Source: Rickettsia helvetica
GTDB lineage: Bacteria; Pseudomonadota; Alphaproteobacteria; Rickettsiales; Rickettsiaceae
DNA length: 64,000 nt
NCBI RefSeq assembly: GCF_963970025.1
Contig: NZ_OZ018776.1
Span: 62,001 to 126,000, forward strand
Direction of reading: 5' to 3'
The translations under genes were made by a program, and so were the position numbers. Under the pieces are notes generated by a model, which did no database searches, was not told the origin of the DNA, and saw only the letters and a program-made list of their open reading frames with translations. The first letter of the stretch is position 1, and each line of letters opens with the position of its first letter. Shown here piece after piece: positions 36,009 through 42,928 of the stretch.

Positions 36009-37236
36009 CTGTACTAGTTAGGAGTTGATCTGACAGTAAGAAGTTGTTGGGTATGAAAAAAAAGATATACTCGTACCCGGCAAAAATTTAACAACCTCTA
36101 AAAAAAGGAGACTGTCAGATGACAATATACCAACAAAAAATAATAAAGCCAAGAATTGGTTTATTACAACTAGCAGAACAACTAGGTAACGTATCGCAAG
36201 CATGTAAAGTAATGGGTTATAGCCGAGATACATTTTACCGCTATAAAGAGCTTCATGAACAAGGTGGAGAAGAAGCGCTATATGAGATGAGCAGAAGAAA
36301 GCCTTGTTTAAAGAACCGAGTACCAGCAAGTGTTGAAGATGCTATAGTTAATATTACAGTTGAATATCCCGCTTATGGTCAAGAACGTACAGCTAATGAG
36401 CTACGCAAGAAAGGAATAATTATTTCAGGAGGAGGCGTAAGATCAGTTTGGCTTCGTCATGATTTAGAAAATTTTAAGAAACGCTTAAAAGCTTTAGAAA
36501 ATAAGGTAGCAAGCGACGGTATTATTCTAAATGATATACAGTTAACAGCTCTTGAAAAAGTAAAAAACAAACGTGAAGCAAGCGGTGAGATTGAGAGTTT
36601 ACATCCCGGTTATCTTGGTTCTCAAGATACCTATTATGTAGGGAATATAAAAGGTATAGGACGTATTTATCAGCAAACTTTCGTTGATACTTATTCTATT
36701 GCTATTTGTAAACTTTATACAGAAAAAACAGCTATAACGAGTGCAGACCATCTTAACGATAGGGTTATACCATTTTTTGAAAGCTATAATATTCCTCTGG
36801 TTCGGATATTAACAGATAGAGGAACGGAGTATTGTGGCAAGCCTGAGCATCATGCTTATCAGTTATATCTTGGTATTGAAAATATAGATCATTCTAAAAC
36901 TAAAGCCTATAGTCCTCAAACTAATGGGATATGTGAACGATTCCACACAACTATGCAAGAAGAATGTTATCACATTTTATTCCGCAAAAAGTTTTATTCT
37001 ACATTAGAAGAGCTACAAACTGATATAGATAACTGGCTTGTAGGTTATAATAATGAAAGAACTCATTCAGGTAAACATTGTTACGGTAAAACGCCAATGC
37101 AAACTTTTAAAGATTCTCTTTATATTGCAATTAATAAAAATATTGATAATATAGAGACAATATCAGACAACTTGACCTTAACTTATCAAGCTGCCTGATT
37201 ACTCAATACTGTCAGATCAACTCCTAACTAGTACAG
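36009..37236 (+). mobile_element. IS481-family insertion sequence, ISRpe1-like, apparently complete
   Basis: The element is about 1.23 kb with perfect 28-bp terminal inverted repeats (ctgtactagttaggagttga... at 36009 and its complement ending at 37236). It carries one transposase gene. On the minus strand, GGTA occurs on both flanks (aaaGGTA before it and GGTAatcc after it), consistent with a short target duplication. The interrupted gene is an antitoxin relic. Family naming as ISRpe1 is from memory of R. peacockii elements and should be confirmed. Confidence 0.85.
36119..37198 (+). CDS. IS481-family transposase (DDE/rve type)
   Basis: The 359-residue protein has an N-terminal helix-turn-helix (about 15-50, GNVSQACKVMGYSRDTFYRY), a second HTH-like region ending VRSVWLRHDLENFKKRLKAL, and an integrase catalytic core (about 175-325). 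The catalytic triad is visible as D in QTFVDTYSIA, D in ILTDRGTEYCG, and E in NGICERFHTTM. Length is normal and the frame is unbroken, so the copy may be active. The ATG directly follows a left end of about 80 nt that includes the terminal repeat. Confidence 0.95.
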   Translation: MTIYQQKIIKPRIGLLQLAEQLGNVSQACKVMGYSRDTFYRYKELHEQGGEEALYEMSRRKPCLKNRVPASVEDAIVNITVEYPAYGQERTANELRKKGIIISGGGVRSVWLRHDLENFKKRLKALENKVASDGIILNDIQLTALEKVKNKREASGEIESLHPGYLGSQDTYYVGNIKGIGRIYQQTFVDTYSIAICKLYTEKTAITSADHLNDRVIPFFESYNIPLVRILTDRGTEYCGKPEHHAYQLYLGIENIDHSKTKAYSPQTNGICERFHTTMQEECYHILFRKKFYSTLEELQTDIDNWLVGYNNERTHSGKHCYGKTPMQTFKDSLYIAINKNIDNIETISDNLTLTYQAA

Positions 37237-37480
37237 ATACCTTTACTAGATAGCATTTTATATATATGTTGTCTGTTTATATGGGCTTCTTTAGATATTT
37301 TGGCTACCCCTCCTCTTGCTATCACACCATCCCTAGCTATAGGGATTTGAAGTTAACCAGTAGCAATAAAAAGCGAAATATAATAGTTTCACATTTCGTA
37401 TTAGTAGTTCCATAATACTTTCTTTTTAATAATTAGTTTATATAGTATAATTAACATTTTAATAAATTGTAAATGTTAAT

Positions 37481-38435
37481 ATGTATTATAAGCTACTGAT
37501 TAGTTTGCTTATTCTTATTGTTCTAGTTATATGCTTTCGTAATTATTTACCTAAAATATCATTTTTTAATAATAAACCTCAAACTCTTGAGAGTAATATC
37601 AATAATTACGAAAAAGAGCTTGCAAAATATGATGAAGCAATAAAATTAAACCCTAACGATGCATTAGCATATTTTGCTCGAGGTATAATATTATATCAGT
37701 TAGGAAAATATGAGTTATCACTCCTTTCTTACGAGAAAGCTATAGAATTAGATCCAAAAAATTTTGAATTTTATATTAATCAAGGGATGTCATTTTAGGC
37801 ACTTAACAAATATGAATCAGCACTTGAAGCATATAATATAGCTATAAAACTAAACCCTGATTATTTTACTGCGTATTTTTATAAGGGAGTTATTTTTTAT
37901 GTACTAGGCTACCATACGTTAGCGGTTGAATTATTTAATAAAGTACTTGACGGAGATATTGACGATTCCGAAATTTATAATAATTACGGTACTATACTAA
38001 TATCTTTAGAAGAATACGAACTTGCTCTTAAAGCATTTAATAAGGAAATTGAATTAAATCCAAATGAATTTGGAGGTTATATTAATCAAGGAGCAATGTT
38101 AAAAAAGCTTGGGAAATATGAGTTAACACTGAAAGCATACGATAAAGCAATAGAGTCAAACTCTAATTATTTGGAGCTTTTTATGATAAAAAGGTAATCT
38201 TCTATTAGAATTAGGAGAATATAATTTAGCTTTAGAAGCTTTTTTGAAAGCTATAAAATTGAATCCTACATACCCTAATATATATTTTAATTACGCTACT
38301 ATATTAGAAAAATTAGGTAAATTCGATTTAGCATTGAGTTCATACAATAAGGTATTAGAATTAAATCCTGATGACTTAGAAGCAAAAGAAAAAAAGCAAG
38401 AAATATTAGATATGCAAAAATCTAATTCAAAGTGA
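37481..38435 (+). pseudogene. Membrane-anchored TPR-repeat protein, one stop and one frameshift
   Basis: An N-terminal membrane anchor (YKLLISLLILIVLVICF) is followed by about eight tetratricopeptide repeats of the form [A/E]xYDKAIKLNPxxxxAYFxxGxxLxxLGKYELAL. The first frame stops with TAG at 37796-37798 where a repeat residue is expected, then continues in the same frame to a frameshift near 38195, and the last repeats (NLALEAFLKAIKLNPTYPNI) finish at 38435. Repaired it would be about 315 residues. TPR proteins scaffold protein contacts; this one would face the periplasm or cytoplasm from the membrane. Two simple lesions imply recent inactivation. Confidence 0.85.
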
Positions 38436-38757
38436 ACTATATCTGCCATAAAATAACAGGCGTAAGGCTTAACTACTCACAGGATTCAGCAATTAGTTAA
38501 GAGTGATATATTACCCTCACCTGTTAATGGTAGTTATGATTTAGTCGGTTGTACTCGGACTTATGAAAAATATTTACAATTATAATGATAGCCAAATTTT
38601 ATTTGAACTATCTTATACATATTTATTTTTTCTTTATTATCTTTATAATATTTGGTAGATCATTCCATGCATAGCTTACTTGATTTGGTGGTTTTATATT
38701 GATTTCTTTTAATTTCTCTGTAGCTGCTTATATACTATTTGTGAATCCATAATCTAA
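38436..38757. other. Intergenic stretch with a short minus-strand coding relic
   Basis: At about 38630-38750 the minus strand reads ATEKLKEINIKPPNQVSYAW then NDLPNIIKIIKKK to a stop, coding-like but unrecognised and preceded by a stop. The rest (38436-38630) shows nothing I can name. Confidence 0.35.
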
Positions 38758-39546
38758 TTATTTCTTAAATGGTTTGATTGGTTTACAATAAATTTTTGCA
38801 GCATCTACAGAGACTAATTCTTTTTCCGGATAACGAAGTGCGGTAAGTTTACCTCCAAATACACATCCTGTATCAATATTTATAGTGTTATTAAGCCACT
38901 GTGCTTCACAAACAGGGGTATGCCCATAAACAATCAGCGTATTTCCTTGATATTCTTGGTCCCACGGATAACGAAGCGGTAAACTAAACTCATCAATTTC
39001 ACCGGTGGTTGCACCATACATACAAAATTTACTTATTCGCTCAAAACTACGCCCTAGATCTTTTTCTTTAATGCCGGCATGTGCTACTGCTAATTTTTTA
39101 TCGTCTAATATGTAATAGCTACCTCAACTTTCTAAAAATTCAAGAACAGATGCTTTAAATTCTGCCGGCTCGTTTTCTAATTGCTCAAGTGTTTCCTGAA
39201 GTCCATGAGCAATAACAACATTTCATCCCTGAAGTTTTCGTTTTAGTTTGTCATCATGGTTACCGTTAACACAAAAGGCAATAGATGAGGAAACACTATC
39301 CATTACTAAGCGTAATACCTCCGGTGAGTTTGGACCTCGATCTACTAAATCCCCTACGAAAATAATTTGTCTTCCTTGAGGATGAGTAATAATATATTTA
39401 TTACCTTTTTTAATTCTATAACCGAGCTTTTCTAATAAGTTTTTTAACTCATCAAAACAACCATGTACATCACCAATAATATCAAATGGTCCCTTTTCTT
39501 GCTGCTTATTTATTTGTATTAATGGATGTTCAACTTCTTTATTTTC
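38758..39546 (-). pseudogene. PNKP-type metallophosphoesterase (polynucleotide 3'-phosphatase-like)
   Basis: Reading the minus strand from 39546, one frame gives GPFDIIGDVHGCFDELKNLL (metal motif GDVHG), IIFVGDLVDRGPNSPEVLRL (GDxxDRG), NGNHDDKLKRKLQG (GNHD), then TGA, NVVIAHGLQETLEQLENEPA, a second TGA, AVAHAGIKEK, YGATTGEIDEF and finally IVYGHTPV and NNTINIDTGCVFGGKLTALR. This is the calcineurin-like domain of bacterial Pnkp, the RNA-repair end-healing enzyme that removes 3' phosphates. The kinase and ligase domains are absent. All metal-binding motifs survive; the two stops and lack of a clear start make it a pseudogene. Bacterial relatives also occur as stand-alone serine/threonine phosphatase-like proteins. 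Confidence 0.85.
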
Positions 39547-39817
39547 TTATATTTTAATATATTTTTAAGCAAAAATTAATAAGATTTTAAAAATTTATTT
39601 TTTAATAACTTTCTTGTCATAGATATGAAAATCGATTAGTTGAGTTGAAAGTTAATTTATATAAATCTCATGTTCTATTAGTGGCACAATAAATATGTGA
39701 TAAATAAACTAATTGAAAGAAAAAAATAAGTAATATACAACAATGGTTCATTTTTTAGATTAAAAAGCAAAAAATATTATACTATCGTTGGTAGTTATAA
39801 TTAAATATATTAAAAAT

Positions 39818-40339
39818 ATGCTTTTTCAATCACTAAACTTATACTCTATCTTAGTTGCAGGCCTTACAGCTACTGTTATCCGCCAGTTATCTTATTACAA
39901 ACAGCAAATTATTAATAAGGATTTAAAAATAATACCTGCATATTTTGATAAAAAAATGTTATATAAAATTCCTAATAATAACTGCGATAGATATTCTGCT
40001 CTTGAAATGATTAAATCATATTTTAAGTTGAAAACCGCAAGATCGTTATCACATGAAGAACTTGAAAATGATGAGCAATTAAGCGAATTATTTAGAGATT
40101 CTTTAAACTATTTTATTGATGATTTTATGTCAAAATCCGATAAATCAGTTGCAGTAAATAAAGCGTTTAGTATACAAGATGAACATAACAATACTCATAA
40201 ATTATATGCGTTTTTAGAGAAAAATAAAATATCGGACAAAACACATCAAATGCTTATATATGTTAAAGTGCCTTATATAATGACCAAAGACGATGAAGAA
40301 AGCTTAAACACTTTCATACACTTGGCTAAGATAATGTAG
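39818..40339 (+). CDS. Unknown protein with N-terminal hydrophobic segment
   Basis: I choose the ATG at 39818; the frame extends 10 codons upstream to a TTG at 39788. The 173-residue product has a hydrophobic segment (SLNLYSILVAGLTATVI) near its start that could be a signal anchor, then a soluble helical region with acidic patches (SHEELENDEQLSELFRD). No family is recognised. It stands between repeat-free intergenic spacers, apparently monocistronic. Composition is like that of its neighbours. Confidence 0.6.
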   Translation: MLFQSLNLYSILVAGLTATVIRQLSYYKQQIINKDLKIIPAYFDKKMLYKIPNNNCDRYSALEMIKSYFKLKTARSLSHEELENDEQLSELFRDSLNYFIDDFMSKSDKSVAVNKAFSIQDEHNNTHKLYAFLEKNKISDKTHQMLIYVKVPYIMTKDDEESLNTFIHLAKIM

Positions 40340-40505
40340 ATTTCCCAAAAACAAAATCAGAAACTCAAGAAAGAAGAATAACTAATTTCAGAATTTATAA
40401 ATAATATCTTAGTTAAAAATTTTGAATTTTAAAACTGTCTATTAGAAAATTATTTTAAAAAGCACTAGTCATTTATATTAAATCACAACTAATGATTAAA
40501 AATTG

Positions 40506-40534
40506 TTGACTTATTTTAAGTATCTTTTCATAAT
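40506..40534 (+). promoter_or_regulatory. Candidate promoter and downstream palindrome for the 40596 gene
   Basis: TTGACT (40506-40511) and CATAAT (40529-40534) have 17-nt spacing, and an inverted repeat aatgata/tatcatt follows at 40542-40564, around the predicted start site. The gene begins 61 nt after the -10 box. Confidence 0.5.
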
Positions 40535-40595
40535 TTACTTAAATGATATTTAAATTCTATCATTAATTTTTAATAAATTTAAGATATGGTAACGC

Positions 40596-40838
40596 ATGGA
40601 AAATAAAGAAGAAGCATCAAATATATTACCTGAGTTTATAATTGATGAAGAAGAGGAAAAGCGATTCAAAGCTGAAAACTCTAAAAAAGAACTTAAGTTA
40701 ATATTAATAACGTTTGCAATCATTTTAACTAGCTTTTTGACATTTTGTTATTTCTTTTTTAACTATATAGAAGAAAAAGCAATAGAATATACACTACAGC
40801 ACGAAGCAGAAGCAAAAAAGTTAGATAAAGCTGAATGA
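40596..40838 (+). CDS. Small single-pass membrane protein, paralogue of 58395
   Basis: The 80-residue protein has an acidic N-terminal arm (IIDEEEEKRFKAENSKKELK), one transmembrane helix (LILITFAIILTSFLTFCYFF, about 44-64) and a charged tail (IEEKAIEY). The charges predict an N-in or N-out topology that I cannot settle. A second copy at 58395-58643 shares EEEKR.KAE.S.K.LK.IL and the ending FFFNYIEEKA, so they are duplicates. No known family or function. Confidence 0.75.
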   Translation: MENKEEASNILPEFIIDEEEEKRFKAENSKKELKLILITFAIILTSFLTFCYFFFNYIEEKAIEYTLQHEAEAKKLDKAE

Positions 40839-40845
40839 TGCAAGC

Positions 40846-41754
40846 TTATAATATTTCAGCAATTCTCAAATAATCTTGAGGAGTAAGATTTTCAGCACGA
40901 TAATTATCATTGATTTTCAACTGAGTCAATACTTCATGTAGATTAGGTACAAGGTTTTTCAGTGATGATGTGATCATTTTCCGTCGTCCTGCAAAAGCAA
41001 GCTTTGTTATTTGCTCAACTTTATTTATCAGAGTAATAGATGGCGGATTTTCTAAAGGTATTAGTTTAACTATCGCAGAATATACTTTAGGAGGTGGATA
41101 GAAAGCAGTCGGTGCTACGTCAAAGCATTTTTCCACTTTAGCTATTAACTGACATATTACTGATAACCTGCCATATGCTTTAGTTGACGGCATAGCACAA
41201 ATACGTTCTACTACTTCCTTTTGTAACATTAGCGTCATATTAGTAATTAGTCGTGCTTCTTTCAGCCATCTAATCACTAACTCAGTACCTATATGATACG
41301 GTAAATTAGAAATTATAGTTACTTTGTAGTCAATTGATTTGGACTCGCCTATATCGTTACTCGTCGCTCTCCTATTAGGCTTCTTCGCTCCTCGTTTCTT
41401 GTGTGCAAATCCAACTGAAGTGACTATATCATAGCTTAAATCGGTTAAATTTATTTTAAGAGCATCTTGTTTAATAATATTTAGATTAGGATAATATTCT
41501 TTAATATCATTAAGTAATGGAATACATCTCTCATCTGTTTCTATAACAGTTAAGGATTCAGGTTTTTTTTGCAATATTGACCTAGTTAACCCTCCTGTGC
41601 CGGGTCCTATTTCTAATACTCGGCTATTTTCTGCAAGATTACTCGCACGCACAATTTTATCACATAAACTACTGTCAAAAATAAAATTTTGTCCGTGCTT
41701 TTTAAGAGGATTAATTTGATGAGATGCTGCATGTTTTGCAATTGAAGGGAGCAT
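40846..41754 (-). CDS. rsmA: 16S rRNA dimethyladenosine transferase with an in-frame RPE
   Basis: The enzyme dimethylates A1518 and A1519 in helix 45 of 16S rRNA using S-adenosylmethionine. Visible motifs: QNFIFDSSLCDKIVR at the start, motif I VLEIGPGTGGLT, IVIETD-like VIETDERCIPLL, and catalytic motif IV SNLPYHIG. I start at the ATG at 41754 (MLPSIAKHA); an upstream ATG at 41802 lies in a repeat end. Between KINLTDLSYD and KVTIISNLPYHIG sits about 35 extra residues (HKKRGAKKPNRRATSNDIGE within) encoded by an RPE at 41325-41430. Without it the protein is about 267 residues, the family norm. It is last in an lptD-surA-rsmA set. Confidence 0.95.
   Translation of the reverse strand: MLPSIAKHAASHQINPLKKHGQNFIFDSSLCDKIVRASNLAENSRVLEIGPGTGGLTRSILQKKPESLTVIETDERCIPLLNDIKEYYPNLNIIKQDALKINLTDLSYDIVTSVGFAHKKRGAKKPNRRATSNDIGESKSIDYKVTIISNLPYHIGTELVIRWLKEARLITNMTLMLQKEVVERICAMPSTKAYGRLSVICQLIAKVEKCFDVAPTAFYPPPKVYSAIVKLIPLENPPSITLINKVEQITKLAFAGRRKMITSSLKNLVPNLHEVLTQLKINDNYRAENLTPQDYLRIAEIL
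41325..41430 (-). repeat. RPE inserted in frame in rsmA
   Basis: About 105 bp, a multiple of three, whose peptide (RGAKKPNRRATSNDIGESKS) has no counterpart in RsmA from other bacteria as I know the family. Its ends (agtcaatt and tgact) are complementary-like. It sits before motif IV, in a loop, where insertion can be tolerated. Confidence 0.75.
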
Positions 41755-41797
41755 GAGAATATGGGGTTTTAAGCTTTGATATTGGTAAAAGCCGATT

Positions 41798-41875
41798 GTC
41801 ATCCCGCAACTTGATCACAGGATCCAGTCCTTTTTAATTTTTTGCTGGATACCGTGGTCAAGCCACGGTATGACA
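41798..41875. repeat. RPE, 'tgtcatcccg...ggtatgaca' family
   Basis: A 78-bp palindrome with arms 'tgtcatcccgcaacttgatcac..gatccag' and 'ctggataccgtggtcaagccacggtatgaca'. It fills the gap between surA and rsmA. Confidence 0.8.
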
Positions 41876-41885
41876 GACCTTACAA

Positions 41886-42773
41886 TTAAGATGGCAACAT
41901 TATCTTTATAGCTGCCTTTTTACGCATATTTTCAAACATTTTTTGTGCTTTTTGCGAAATCTTTTTATTAGTTAGGAAGTTTACTATATAATTATTTTCA
42001 TCTTCATTAACATTTAAGATTTTTTTGCTGCACACTAATATTATTTCAAATTTGTTATTTACTTCAAATACATTACTTGCTTTATCAGGAGTTAAGTCCT
42101 TTACAATAGTTTGTTTTACACCTTCTATCTTGCTAAGCTTATCGGTAATAATTTGCATAGTAGCAAAATTACCATAAAGCGATTTTTTGACGTCGGTGCA
42201 TTTTTTTAATCGATTTTTCAAATTATTCATCTGCGTAAACGCTTTATTGCCACTATCTTTAGATGTAAATACTTGCATTGAAATTTCTACGTCTTTTTGA
42301 TCGCTAGATAAAATTGCGACATCTATTTCTTTATTACTTACTTGTACCGATCTTGATAGACTTGATAAAATATTCATTTTAATCAACTCGGATTTAATTT
42401 GGGAAATAAAACTATCAGGATTAACTGATCTGCTTTTCAGATACTGAAGAAGAGAACCGTGAGGCATTTTATTACGATCTTCAATAGATTTAATGGCGTT
42501 ATCTATCTCTTCTTGTGGAATTTCTCTATCTCCGGCATATTGAAAAAGCAAAGATTCGTCAATTAAGCTCTTGATTGCTAAGTCACTTAGCTGCTTATCT
42601 TGAGCAGGCGTTAGACTTTCAACATTATTTAGTGCCATAATCATTTTTTTTCTAGCACGAAACTCATTAAGAGTAATAGGTTCATCATTTACGGATGCTA
42701 CTATATTCGGTAATGATGCTTGTGCTACATTAAAAGTAAAAAAAACGGTAATGATTAATAATAATTTTCTCAT
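41886..42773 (-). CDS. surA: SurA-like periplasmic chaperone
   Basis: The 295-residue protein has a signal peptide (MRKLLLIITVFFTFNVAQA) and then the SurA N-terminal domain: IVASVNDEPITLNEFRARKK and LIDESLLFQYAGD. SurA escorts unfolded beta-barrel proteins to the BAM complex. The C-terminal half is shorter than E. coli SurA (which is over 400 residues), and a full parvulin isomerase domain is not evident. Position between lptD and rsmA is the classic lptD-surA-(pdxA)-rsmA order; pdxA is missing here. It likely helps LptD fold. Confidence 0.88.
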   Translation of the reverse strand: MRKLLLIITVFFTFNVAQASLPNIVASVNDEPITLNEFRARKKMIMALNNVESLTPAQDKQLSDLAIKSLIDESLLFQYAGDREIPQEEIDNAIKSIEDRNKMPHGSLLQYLKSRSVNPDSFISQIKSELIKMNILSSLSRSVQVSNKEIDVAILSSDQKDVEISMQVFTSKDSGNKAFTQMNNLKNRLKKCTDVKKSLYGNFATMQIITDKLSKIEGVKQTIVKDLTPDKASNVFEVNNKFEIILVCSKKILNVNEDENNYIVNFLTNKKISQKAQKMFENMRKKAAIKIMLPS

Positions 42774-42789
42774 ATGATACTCTGAATAA

Positions 42790-42920
42790 GTGAACAGTAA
42801 GTAGATGAAGTTTAATTTGGAAAAGAGTCATCGGTCTATAAGGCGAGGAGCGAAGCGTACATTTAGTACGTGAGCACCGCAGATCTTATAAGACGACGTA
42901 GCCAATTTTTCAAATTAAAC
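42790..42920. repeat. RPE between surA and lptD
   Basis: A roughly 130-bp element with ends 'aagtttaatttggaaa' and 'tttttcaaattaaac' as complementary arms, and a core gaggagcgaagcgtacatttagtacgtgagcaccgcag. It belongs to a different subfamily from the others in this window. Confidence 0.65.
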
Positions 42921-42928
42921 GAGTATAC

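Larger units (their letters stand above)
35929..37326 (-). pseudogene. XRE/HigA-type addiction-module antitoxin interrupted by the IS
   Basis: On the minus strand the right flank (37326 down to 37237) reads GGVAKISKEAHINRQHIYKM then LSSKG, the helix-turn-helix of addiction-module antidotes, and runs into the insertion sequence. The left flank (36008 down to 35929) resumes exactly in register with NPSFDNIGSLLNTLGLQLKV and ends ETYAF at a stop. Joining them gives the familiar LYKxLSxxGNPxFxxxxxLLxxLGL motif. The part before GGVAK looks replaced by a repeat (PIARDG), so the gene was damaged at its 5' end too. No toxin partner is visible next to it. Confidence 0.8.

Noticed and set aside
38758..39546. 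Selenocysteine-type recoding of the two TGA codons in the phosphatase
   Set aside because: The positions are not conserved cysteines of the family and no known recoding machinery is expected in Rickettsia; ordinary nonsense decay is simpler.
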